Source: Colwellia sp. (GTDB lineage: Bacteria; Pseudomonadota; Gammaproteobacteria; Enterobacterales; Alteromonadaceae). From it: DNA of 64,000 nt. The DNA is taken from assembly GCA_022969175.1 (NCBI GenBank), contig JALJPB010000018.1, positions 1-64,000 on the forward strand, in the 5' to 3' direction. Shown here one piece after another: positions 8,530-16,996 of this stretch. The notes beneath the pieces were generated by a model that worked only from the letters and a program-made list of their open reading frames with translations, was not told where the DNA came from and ran no database searches. Within the stretch, counting starts at the first letter, position 1. Every line of letters starts with the position of its first letter. A program made the translations under genes and the position numbers.

Positions 8530-8554
8530 AAGGCGAACAAAAATGTTTCGCCTT
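8530..8554. terminator. Hairpin downstream of the PhyH gene
   Basis: AAGGCGAA (8530-8537) pairs with TTCGCCTT (8547-8554). The T-rich tail is weak, so termination efficiency is uncertain. Confidence 0.4.
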
Positions 8555-8655
8555 GCTATCTTTCTATCTGTTATGTCATATAAACCATAACAAATGATTT
8601 TTATCTCTTTAATTGCAGTAGATCTGGCAACGATTCGTCCTGTTATTCAAGACCT

Positions 8656-9474
8656 TTATTGTAGAAAACTAGGAAGCTCTGGTAGTTTCTCTACGTCATT
8701 TCTCTCATGTTGAATGATAACTTTGGCATTTAATTCTTTAACTGTTTTTTCAAAATGGTCAAACGATTTCCTTGTTTCTGGCTCATCTACGTTAAACCTA
8801 GGTACCCGTTTCAAAGCTCTGCTTTTGGCTTGATGATATAAATCGCCTGAAATTAATACCGGTCCAGTATCTTCTAGCATAAGCTGTAATACCGTATGGC
8901 CTTTAGTGTGGCCAGGCATAGCTAATATCTTTACACTACCATCTCCAAAAACATCATAGTCGCCATCAAATGTTTTTTGTTTCAAGCCATTAAAGCCAGC
9001 ATTTTGTACTTTGAGTTCATCAGAGGCGAACATAGCATTTTTTTCTTTGTTGTTTACTAGCCAGGTCGCCGTTGGAAAAGATGATATTTGGCCGACATGA
9101 TCAAAGTGACTATGAGATATAGAAACAAAGTTAATATCATTTGCCGTCAGGTCGATTTCTGCTAATTGGGTAATAATTGTTTTATCTAATGATAAGGTAA
9201 ATACACCATTAACTGCAGGTTCCTCATTTATTAAAGAGCCAGGTAAGCCGGTATCCCATAACAAATTTCCTGCTGGATGACTAATTAGAAAACAAGTACT
9301 GGCAAGGGTCGCTTTTTGTTTTGCGTAGTCTCCTGAAGAAGAAAAGACATCCATATCGCTAACCTTGATCACGCCACAATCAATAGTGTAAAGTTTAAGT
9401 TTATCTGTGGCACCTGCTAGTGCGCTTGTCGATGCAAGAATCCCTGCAAATAAAAGATGAATCATTTTTTTCAT
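8656..9474 (-). CDS. Exported MBL-fold metallohydrolase, AHL-lactonase-like
   Basis: 272 residues with a signal peptide (ends ALAGA). The metallo-beta-lactamase motif is SHSHFDHVG (HxHxDH), with further ligands in MPGHTKGHT and SGDLYH and a final HERND. The overall layout (WDTGLP early, GHTKGH, GDLYHQ) is that of the N-acyl homoserine lactonase/quorum-quenching subgroup. Periplasmic or secreted hydrolysis of a lactone or ester is likely; the true substrate cannot be read from sequence. ATG follows AGGGAA. Confidence 0.85.
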   Translation of the reverse strand: MKKMIHLLFAGILASTSALAGATDKLKLYTIDCGVIKVSDMDVFSSSGDYAKQKATLASTCFLISHPAGNLLWDTGLPGSLINEEPAVNGVFTLSLDKTIITQLAEIDLTANDINFVSISHSHFDHVGQISSFPTATWLVNNKEKNAMFASDELKVQNAGFNGLKQKTFDGDYDVFGDGSVKILAMPGHTKGHTVLQLMLEDTGPVLISGDLYHQAKSRALKRVPRFNVDEPETRKSFDHFEKTVKELNAKVIIQHERNDVEKLPELPSFLQ

Positions 9475-9618
9475 TTTTACATTCCCTATTTATTATTTGG
9501 TAAAAACGCGTTCAAATACTATTACCTTGTACACTAAATTTAATTATTAACGTATATTTAGCCTTTAATTTTAACTCGTTATATTTTGAAAAGATCAAGA
9601 GTATATTAAAACTTGGCC

Positions 9619-11436
9619 TTAACTCAACTTATTGAAATGCATAAAACGGTTTTTTCCGGAATTTTTAGCCACATATAAGGCTTTATCGGCATTTGAAATT
9701 AAATTGTCGATAGTTTTGTTTTCTGAATAGGTATCGATGCCAATACTTATTGTCACTGGGATATCAAATGACTGAGCAGAAATCAAATGTGATGAGAGAC
9801 TGTTTTTGATATTTTCGGCTAGCAGTATAGCACCAGGGGCATCGGTATCAGGTAACAATATAGTGAATTCTTCGCCCCCTATTCTAGCCACTATATCACT
9901 TGTTCTACTACCCTCTAGTAATTTTTGAGCGACACTTTTAATAACAGTATCACCAACATCATGACCATAAGTATCGTTAATATTCTTAAAGTCATCTATG
10001 TCAATCATCAGTAATGAAAGCTTTGCATTCTGCCGTTTGATAAGGGCTAAACTATCACTTGATGCACTGATGAAATACCGGCGGTTATAGAGGTTAGTAA
10101 GAAAGTCACGATTTGCTTGTTCATGAAGCATTACATTTGCTTTTTCAAGCGCTTCTTGAGAGTCCTTTCTGGACTTAATCATCGCGTTTATGTTTTTAGC
10201 TAATATATTTAGCTCTTGAAAATATATTTTACTTTCATCCAAATAAACGTTTTTTTCACTTGCTTCAACAAAAAAATCAATCATTTGATCAATAGATTTT
10301 TTTGTGCTGTTGATCCACCACTTTATGATGATAAAAACAATAGTGAAAAGTGTGGATAAGATTAACAGCATCTTGATGATTTCTGTTTTCATTATGGCTT
10401 GGAATCTTGATTTTTCTTGGCTAATATCTTCGGCAATGTCATCAAAATAGAGGCCACCACCTACCATCCACTTTAAAGAGTCAATCCCCATTGCAAAGCT
10501 TACTTTATTTATTTCATTGTTAATCTCATTCGGCCGATTCCAAGTGTAGTAGACAAAGTCACCGTCAGGAGTTTTTGCCGCATCGATTAATTTATTTATC
10601 ACCCTAGTGCCATTAATGTCTTCATAGTCCATTAAGTTTTTATTAACAATTTCAGGTTTCATCGGATGCATTAAAATGACACCGCCATAATTATCGATAA
10701 AAATATAGCCATCTTTACCAAATCTAACTTTACTTAGCCGTTCGAAGATTTCTTGGTTAATATTATTTTCATAGTCGCTAATACGCTCTGCGACGCCAAT
10801 GTAAAAATCAAGCGGCTGAAATAGCTTTATATAACCTAATTTAGAAGAGCGTTCTTTATTTTTTATGTTTCGAGAATAGGGGTAGTTAACAAAGCCTTCA
10901 CCTTGCTCTTTAATTACCTCTTTAAAAACATCGGCGACTTTTGTGCCATTAACGTCTGTCATTTCCTTTAGGAAACTATTTACTGTTGATTCAGGGTAAA
11001 TAGGATGAAAGATAGCGGTGTCATTCATGCTATTGATAAAAACGTAACCTCTCCCATCAAAAAAACGAACATCCTGTAATGCTGCTTTTATCATGTTAAT
11101 AATTTGATTTTTTGAGTGAGTATTATGATAGCGCTGATAAAGACTAGAAATGATTTTGTGAGCAAGTTCAACGTTTGCACGTAAATCATTTTTTAAACGT
11201 AAACGGGTGCGATTTTTTTTGTATTTAATAAAATCTACCGCTTTACTAATTTCTTTTTGAAGTAATAGCTTCTTTTTTTCTATCGATGTTATACGTAATT
11301 GAGCCATGTCATCATTAAACCGGCCATATTTTGATAAAACCAAGTAGAAACTGAATAATATCATTAACAAAGCAATCACTAGCATAACAAAGCCAGTGAT
11401 TGATAAACGGTGTTTAAATAAATGTGGGAAGTTCAT
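9619..11436 (-). CDS. Transmembrane diguanylate cyclase with Cache sensor
   Basis: 605 residues. TM1 is at ~14-34, then a coiled region and a periplasmic double-Cache sensor (~75-340) with two similar Cache repeats (DGRGYVFINS and KDGYIFIDNYGG). TM2 is at ~350-372, then a HAMP-like/coiled linker and a GGDEF domain (~435-600). The active site is GGEEF at 520-524, and an RxxD product-inhibition site (R511-D514) is present. It makes cyclic di-GMP in response to a periplasmic ligand, probably a small organic acid or amino acid. Monocistronic. Confidence 0.93.
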   Translation of the reverse strand: MNFPHLFKHRLSITGFVMLVIALLMILFSFYLVLSKYGRFNDDMAQLRITSIEKKKLLLQKEISKAVDFIKYKKNRTRLRLKNDLRANVELAHKIISSLYQRYHNTHSKNQIINMIKAALQDVRFFDGRGYVFINSMNDTAIFHPIYPESTVNSFLKEMTDVNGTKVADVFKEVIKEQGEGFVNYPYSRNIKNKERSSKLGYIKLFQPLDFYIGVAERISDYENNINQEIFERLSKVRFGKDGYIFIDNYGGVILMHPMKPEIVNKNLMDYEDINGTRVINKLIDAAKTPDGDFVYYTWNRPNEINNEINKVSFAMGIDSLKWMVGGGLYFDDIAEDISQEKSRFQAIMKTEIIKMLLILSTLFTIVFIIIKWWINSTKKSIDQMIDFFVEASEKNVYLDESKIYFQELNILAKNINAMIKSRKDSQEALEKANVMLHEQANRDFLTNLYNRRYFISASSDSLALIKRQNAKLSLLMIDIDDFKNINDTYGHDVGDTVIKSVAQKLLEGSRTSDIVARIGGEEFTILLPDTDAPGAILLAENIKNSLSSHLISAQSFDIPVTISIGIDTYSENKTIDNLISNADKALYVAKNSGKNRFMHFNKLS

Positions 11437-11916
11437 TATTACCTATTTATTAGTAAATAATTAAAATTAAAATCAGAAATAGATGATGTAGGAACATAGT
11501 TTTTAATGTCCGGTTACAATAAAAGTATGATGATTTATGGTAACTGAGCTTGTTTAAATTTAACTTGAGAATGTAGTATCAGTCAAGGTTATTGGAGTTG
11601 GTTTTAAAAGCATTATCAATGATTTTTTCAATTAAAGCATAAACAGCTATAACAGTCGTTGATACGGTAAAATGATTAATGAGTAAAGGGCTTATTTTGC
11701 CTGTTATGTTACGGTTTATCGCAGATACTTGAATGTTATTTAGTGATTAACCATTTATTGTTATTTTTAAGGGCGAAGCATAGCTCCATCAATTCTATGT
11801 TTATGGTGTGGTCGTTTTCAGTGAAATATCAATATTTGTCTTGTTCAATTCTGATTGGCAATTTATTATCTTTAGTAAAATACTCAGTGAGTTGTGAATA
11901 ATTATGATGAGTTATA
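11437..11916. other. Intergenic region between divergent genes
   Basis: 480 AT-rich bases that must hold the promoters for the diguanylate cyclase and for the regulator-kinase operon. A TGGCAAT element near 11860 resembles a -24 box but lacks the -12 GC, so I do not call it. Nothing else is seen. Confidence 0.45.
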
Positions 11917-13272
11917 ATGTCTAAGCCTCAAATACTGGTTGTCGATGACAGCCCTGAAATTCGTTTAAGTGCCGCCTTTATTTTAGAAGATCAAGGTTTT
12001 GAAGTGCTTGAAGCTGAAAATCACCATTATGCCCAAGAAGTTTTGGCTCAAAATAGTGTCGATTTGATTTTACTGGACATGAACTTCTCCTTAGATACTA
12101 CCTCGGGAGAAGAGGGGTTGCGCTTCTTAACTTGGCTGGGTAAATCTGATTTTGTTATCCCTGTAATTGCCATGACAGGTTGGTCTAATGTTGATCTCGC
12201 AGTTAATGCCATGCGCTTGGGCGCTTGTGATTTTGTTGAAAAACCGTGGAATAACCAAAGGTTGATCCAAATTATTCGCCAACAGCTGAAAATGGCGGGT
12301 TTGCAAGTACAAAACCAAAAACTTAAACAGCAGTTGGAGTCGGTCGGTGAAGAAGACTTTACTTGGCGCTCTGAGTCAATGGAAAGATTATTAGGCCAAA
12401 TCGATTCAGTGGCGGCAACTGATGCCAGTATTTTATTAACAGGCGACAATGGTACGGGGAAAAGTCATTTAGCTCAGCGTATCCATCAACAATCTGATCG
12501 TGCTAGTAATGCCTTTATCTCGGTCAATATGGGCGCGATTTCAGAGTCCTTATTTGAAAGCGAAATATTTGGTCATAAAAAAGGCGCATTTACCGACGCA
12601 AAAGAAAACCGTATTGGTCGCTTTGAACTAGCTAAACATGGCACTTTGTTTTTAGATGAAATTGCTAATATCCCTATCTCGCAGCAAGCTAAATTGCTTC
12701 GAGTACTGGAGTCTGGCGAATATGAAGTATTAGGTTCAAGTCAAACTCTGCATGCTGACAGTAGAATTATTAGTGCAACTAATGGCGATATTGCTCAATT
12801 AATAAGTGATGGTGCCTTTCGAGAAGATCTTTACTTTCGTCTTAATACCATAGAGCTTAGAGTGCCATCATTGAAAGAAAGGTTTCAAGATATAGCTCCA
12901 TTGGCAAAGCATTTTATTGCCCTACATGGCAAGAAATATAAACGCGAGGAGTTAAGCCTTACCCCAAGTGCAATACAAGCCCTTGAAGCCTATCATTGGC
13001 CAGGCAATGTTCGTGAAATGAGCCATTTAATGGAACGTGCGGTGTTATTGGCCCAAGGTAGTAGTCTAGGGCAAGAAGATTTGCATCTGTCTAACCTTAA
13101 ACAAAACAATAGTTTGCCTATGATGACGCTTGACGAGGCCGAGCAAATATTGATCGAGCAAGCATTAGAACTAAATCATAACAATGTGCCAAAAGCGGGA
13201 GTTATGTTAGGGCTAACTAAGTCAACTATGTATCGCCGGCTAGAGAAATATGGCATCAAAGCGCACTATTGA
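11917..13272 (+). CDS. Sigma54-dependent NtrC-family response regulator (system 1)
   Basis: 451 residues. Receiver domain 1-125 with phosphoacceptor Asp54. AAA+ domain ~145-375 with Walker A GDNGTGKS at 176-183 and the sigma54 contact loop reading GAFTDA at 223-228 instead of GAFTGA. C-terminal Fis-type HTH ~405-450 (PKAGVMLGLTKSTMYRRLEKYGI). It activates sigma54 promoters when phosphorylated, presumably by the kinase 116 bp downstream. The probable target is the sigma54-type promoter at 14890 in front of the exporter genes. It is paralogous to the regulator at 38085. Confidence 0.95.
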   Translation: MSKPQILVVDDSPEIRLSAAFILEDQGFEVLEAENHHYAQEVLAQNSVDLILLDMNFSLDTTSGEEGLRFLTWLGKSDFVIPVIAMTGWSNVDLAVNAMRLGACDFVEKPWNNQRLIQIIRQQLKMAGLQVQNQKLKQQLESVGEEDFTWRSESMERLLGQIDSVAATDASILLTGDNGTGKSHLAQRIHQQSDRASNAFISVNMGAISESLFESEIFGHKKGAFTDAKENRIGRFELAKHGTLFLDEIANIPISQQAKLLRVLESGEYEVLGSSQTLHADSRIISATNGDIAQLISDGAFREDLYFRLNTIELRVPSLKERFQDIAPLAKHFIALHGKKYKREELSLTPSAIQALEAYHWPGNVREMSHLMERAVLLAQGSSLGQEDLHLSNLKQNNSLPMMTLDEAEQILIEQALELNHNNVPKAGVMLGLTKSTMYRRLEKYGIKAHY

Positions 13273-13352
13273 TATTAATGTTGCTGGGTATAGCAATAAA
13301 TCAACGATGTAACTTCACTGATTAGAACAATATGGTAGTAAAGCGCACTATT
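13247..13352 (+). repeat. Local duplication of the regulator gene's 3' end
   Basis: A 24-bp segment at 13247-13270, covering the last codons of the regulator, recurs at 13329-13352 with three mismatches in the spacer before the kinase gene. It is probably a replication-slippage scar. Confidence 0.6.
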
Positions 13353-13388
13353 AATGTTTGCACCAAATAACAATTAGAACCGAGAATT

Positions 13389-14696
13389 ATGAGCCCATTT
13401 ACTTTTAAATCATTAGAGCAGCTGTTAAAAGTGTGTTTTATTGTCACCAGTTCTTTAGTGATCTGTTTGTGGCTTGTTATCGGGCTAATGCAGCAATGGA
13501 CAGTGGTGAACATAGCCTTAACAAGCTCTAGCGTGGCAGCATTCTTATGGTTATGTTTTTCTTATATTTATAAAAAGGCGATTATTTCATTTAAACGCGC
13601 AAGTATGCATCTTGAAGCCGTAAGTAATAATGATTATTGTCAGTATGCCAAACCTGCTTTTAGTGAAGGCAAAGTTAAGGAGTTTCATCAGGATCTCGAA
13701 AACCTAAGCGCCCATTTGCAATTACTCAAGTCGCGCTACGATCAACATGTTTTTTTGGTTTACCGTCTGATAGAACAACTCGACAGCCCCATTCTAGTAT
13801 TTGACCAACACCCCCAGCTTACTTATGCCAATAGCGCTTTCAATGAACTGTTTCCCCAGCCTTGGCAGATTTTCAGACACTCTTCTCCTGGGCTATTAGG
13901 GCTTGAATTTATTGATAACAATTGGCATTTTAAAGATAAGCAACGCGACAGTAAATGGCAAATTAGCCACAGTGAATTTATTGAGCATGGGAAAACTCAC
14001 CAATTGATCGTTTTTGTTAATATTGAGTCGGCATTGAGACAAAGCCAGCTGAGCGCATGGCAACAACTGATTCGTGTATTAGGCCATGAGATCCGTAATT
14101 CATTAACTCCGGTCTCGGCATTAGCCCAAGGACTCAGTTTAAAGGCTGAAGGGGATAGAGAAAAACAGGCGTTAACTGTGATAACTGAGCGATGTAAGCA
14201 CTTGCAGGACTTTGTCAGTCGATATGCGTCTATAACCAAACCATTTCACTTAAATTGCCAGTTGATGTCAGTCGCCAATATTGCCAAACGCCTTCAAGGT
14301 TTGCTCAAAGATATTGCTTTGGAAGTAGAAATCAAGACCGAACGTTTTTGGGCCGACCCCGCTTTTATCGAGCAAGTTTTGTTAAATGTTATTAAAAATG
14401 CTGATGAAGCCTCACAGCCCGGAGAAAAAATAACACTAGTCTTTAGTGAAACTGTTAATAGCTCACTGATTGAAGTAATCGACAGCGGTCATGGTTTTGC
14501 TAATCTCGATAACCTCTTTGTGCCTTTGTATTCAACCAAACAAAATGGCCAGGGCATAGGGTTGAGTTTTTGCCGAAACATCATTGAACATCACAAAGGC
14601 ACAATAGACTTGGTTAATAATACCAATGCACCAGGTGTCACTGTATCAATATCCCTGCCTTTAGCTACGACTAATAATCCACCTAAAAATTCTTAA
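13389..14696 (+). CDS. Sensor histidine kinase, NtrY-like (system 1)
   Basis: 435 residues. Two TM segments near the N-terminus (~14-34 and ~37-58) leave almost no periplasmic domain, so sensing is probably within the membrane or through the exporter. A PAS-like region (~125-215) precedes the H-box LGHEIRNSLTP with His233. The N-box (NVIKNADEAS) and G-boxes (DSGHGFANL, GQGIGLSF) mark the ATPase domain. It is the cognate kinase of the adjacent regulator by synteny and a paralogue of the kinase at 36716. Confidence 0.93.
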   Translation: MSPFTFKSLEQLLKVCFIVTSSLVICLWLVIGLMQQWTVVNIALTSSSVAAFLWLCFSYIYKKAIISFKRASMHLEAVSNNDYCQYAKPAFSEGKVKEFHQDLENLSAHLQLLKSRYDQHVFLVYRLIEQLDSPILVFDQHPQLTYANSAFNELFPQPWQIFRHSSPGLLGLEFIDNNWHFKDKQRDSKWQISHSEFIEHGKTHQLIVFVNIESALRQSQLSAWQQLIRVLGHEIRNSLTPVSALAQGLSLKAEGDREKQALTVITERCKHLQDFVSRYASITKPFHLNCQLMSVANIAKRLQGLLKDIALEVEIKTERFWADPAFIEQVLLNVIKNADEASQPGEKITLVFSETVNSSLIEVIDSGHGFANLDNLFVPLYSTKQNGQGIGLSFCRNIIEHHKGTIDLVNNTNAPGVTVSISLPLATTNNPPKNS

Positions 14697-14889
14697 TATT
14701 CACTAGATCTTTGATAAAACGTATTCGCAGCAATAACTCATTTATTGAGTAAATTATTAATAGCTAGTTGACCCACTTCCCAATAGTTCTAGTTCCATCT
14801 TGAATCTCATTAGTTCACCAGCGGACTGATATGACATAAATACCCACTTACTAAACGTTAACGCATTGAATTTTAACGGTAATTAATTT

Positions 14890-14905
14890 TGGCATGAAAT
14901 TAGCT
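14890..14905 (+). promoter_or_regulatory. Sigma54 (-24/-12) promoter
   Basis: TGGCATG-AAAT-TAGCT matches the TGGCACG-N4-TTGCA consensus, with GG and GC at exact spacing. It lies 55 bp before the adaptor gene and downstream of a sigma54 activator gene. Transcription should begin near 14915. Confidence 0.72.
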
Positions 14906-14959
14906 ACAAGCACTAATAATATCAATGTAAGTAAAGTATTTATTCAAGGTGTCTGCTAA

Positions 14960-16213
14960 ATGGATGTAAAAAAAAGTAAAGTTAAGCAAAGTAAACTTAA
15001 ATCAATGCCAGTTATTGGTGGCTTAGCCTTTTGTTTGCTCGCTGCCCTAACTTGGTATGTAAGTATTCATGCAGGCGCTACCACCGTTAAGCGTACCGAC
15101 ATGCTTTTTGGTACGGTCAAAAAAGGTGACTTACAGGTAGAAATAGAAGGTTATGGTGCGCTTCGATCAGATAAACAGTTACTCATCACTACATTAACCA
15201 GTGCAACGGTTCAGGAAATTGTCCTTAAACCCGGCGCATTGGTTACCAAAGATAGCATCATTGTTCAACTTGCTAATCCTGAATTACAACAACAGGTTGA
15301 TAACGCAAATCAGGAGCTTTCACAACGTAAAGCCAATTTACGCCAACTAAAATTAAATCAACAACGTGAAATTCTTAACGAGAGTGGCAGCTTTGCAGAA
15401 ATGGAAGCGCGCTACGAAACAGCCAAGGTAAAACTGGAGGCACAAAGTGGCTTGGTTAAATCTGGCATTGTCTCTGCACTTGACTATAAGGACAGCCTGG
15501 TTCAGGAAGCACAACTTAAAAAGCGTATGAATATTCATAAACAACGCACGGTTGCACTTAAATTAGTTAATCAAGAAGCTATTAATATTCAGCTCGAACA
15601 AATCAAGCAGCAACAAGGGCAATTAAATATCGCTCAAAATCGACTTGACCGCCTTACTGTTAAAGCGGGCTTTAGTGGGGTTTTACAACGCTTATCAGTT
15701 GAGTTAGGCCAAAGTCTTGCAGCAGGACAGGAAATTGCACTTATCGGTAGTGTTCAAGATCTTATCGCTTTAGTTAGAGTGCCGCAAAGCAAAGCGCAAC
15801 AAATATTTATTGGTCAAAAAGCTATTATTGATACCCGTCGAGATAAAATTATTGGCACTGTTTCACGTATTGATCCTGTGGTAGTAGAAAATACCGTTGA
15901 AGTTGAAATCGCACTGCCGAAGCAACTGCCTAGTAGTGCTCGACCGCAACTCAGTGTTGATGCCGTTATTATTACCGAAACCTTAACAAATATTACCTAT
16001 ATGGAACGGCCTGTTAACGGCAGGGCTAACTCAAGCTCTAGCTTATTTCGACTTGATGATTCACATGACTACGCCATGAGAATACCAGTGAAATTTGGTA
16101 AAGAAGCGGGCCGCTACATCGAAATTATTGAAGGTGGCAAGGTCAACGATACTTTCATTGTTTCGGATTTATCACTGTTGAAAAATTCAGAACTGACGAT
16201 AGAAAACTTTTAA
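14960..16213 (+). CDS. HlyD/MacA-type periplasmic adaptor of ABC exporter (system 1)
   Basis: 417 residues with a single N-terminal TM (~17-36). A biotinyl-lipoyl-like half-motif follows (~65-115), then a long coiled-coil hairpin (~108-225, Gln/Leu-rich) and the second lipoyl half (TVKAGFSGVLQRLSVELGQSL). A beta-barrel domain completes it. This is the membrane-fusion architecture that links an inner-membrane ABC exporter to an outer-membrane channel. It is the first gene of the adaptor-ATPase-permease operon behind the sigma54 promoter. No outer-membrane factor gene is nearby, so TolC is presumably supplied from elsewhere. Confidence 0.9.
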   Translation: MDVKKSKVKQSKLKSMPVIGGLAFCLLAALTWYVSIHAGATTVKRTDMLFGTVKKGDLQVEIEGYGALRSDKQLLITTLTSATVQEIVLKPGALVTKDSIIVQLANPELQQQVDNANQELSQRKANLRQLKLNQQREILNESGSFAEMEARYETAKVKLEAQSGLVKSGIVSALDYKDSLVQEAQLKKRMNIHKQRTVALKLVNQEAINIQLEQIKQQQGQLNIAQNRLDRLTVKAGFSGVLQRLSVELGQSLAAGQEIALIGSVQDLIALVRVPQSKAQQIFIGQKAIIDTRRDKIIGTVSRIDPVVVENTVEVEIALPKQLPSSARPQLSVDAVIITETLTNITYMERPVNGRANSSSSLFRLDDSHDYAMRIPVKFGKEAGRYIEIIEGGKVNDTFIVSDLSLLKNSELTIENF

Positions 16214-16291
16214 GCGCTAACTGCAAACATTAACTACGAACACTAATAAACAAACATAAGAACAATTATTACTAATTTAAGGAAAACGAAG

Positions 16292-16996
16292 ATGACAGAA
16301 ATAAAGATCGAAATGAAGAACATTGGTAAAGTTTTTGAGACTGATGATATTGAAACCCATGCATTAAAAGATGTGAATATTGTCATTCGTGCTGGCGAAT
16401 ATGTTTCTATTTCAGGCCCTTCTGGCTGTGGTAAATCGACCTTGTTGTCTTTATTGGGTTTATTAGATGAGTCAACTTCCGGCTCTTATGTCATTGAAGG
16501 GAAAGATGTTAGTCACCTTTCTCTTGATGAAGCAGCGGGTATTCGTAATGAAAAAATTGGTTTTGTTTTTCAGTCATTTAACTTAATTGATGAACTCTCA
16601 GTATTTGATAACGTTGCGCTACCTTTACAATATAAAAAAGAAATACCCACAGATGAGTTTATCAAAGAAAGAGTTGAAGCTTGTTTAAAAATGGTAGAAA
16701 TGAGTCATAGAGCCGAACATAAACCTAATCAGTTGTCAGGTGGACAACAGCAGCGTATTGCTATAGCTCGTGCCTTGGTTGCCGACCCGGCAATATTATT
16801 AGTGGATGAGCCAACCGGTAACCTAGATTCACAAAGTGGTGATACGGTAATGGCGGTATTAGCCGAACTTAATAAAAAGGGCACCACTATTTGTATGGTA
16901 ACCCATGACGCTCGTTATGCCGATATGGCGAAGATTCAACTTAAATTACTTGATGGCCAAATCGTTAAAGAAGAAAGATTAAAGGTGGCGGTATGA
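16292..16996 (+). CDS. ABC exporter ATPase, MacB/LolD type (system 1)
   Basis: 234 residues. Walker A GPSGCGKS (~42-49), Q-loop FVFQSFN, signature LSGGQQQRIAIARA, Walker B LLVDEPTGNLD and H-loop VTHD are all intact. It belongs to the LolD/MacB/FtsE ATPase group that powers mechanotransmission exporters. It overlaps the permease gene by four bases (ATGA), so translation is coupled. Its closest relative in the window is the orphan ATPase at 19646. Confidence 0.95.
   Translation: MTEIKIEMKNIGKVFETDDIETHALKDVNIVIRAGEYVSISGPSGCGKSTLLSLLGLLDESTSGSYVIEGKDVSHLSLDEAAGIRNEKIGFVFQSFNLIDELSVFDNVALPLQYKKEIPTDEFIKERVEACLKMVEMSHRAEHKPNQLSGGQQQRIAIARALVADPAILLVDEPTGNLDSQSGDTVMAVLAELNKKGTTICMVTHDARYADMAKIQLKLLDGQIVKEERLKVAV

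Noticed and set aside
11858-11875. Sigma54 promoter before the system 1 regulator
   Set aside because: A TGGCAAT block is present but the -12 GC dinucleotide is missing at the required spacing.
12048-12449. Minus-strand open frame of 133 codons
   Set aside because: It lies wholly inside the response-regulator gene, whose motifs are unmistakable.
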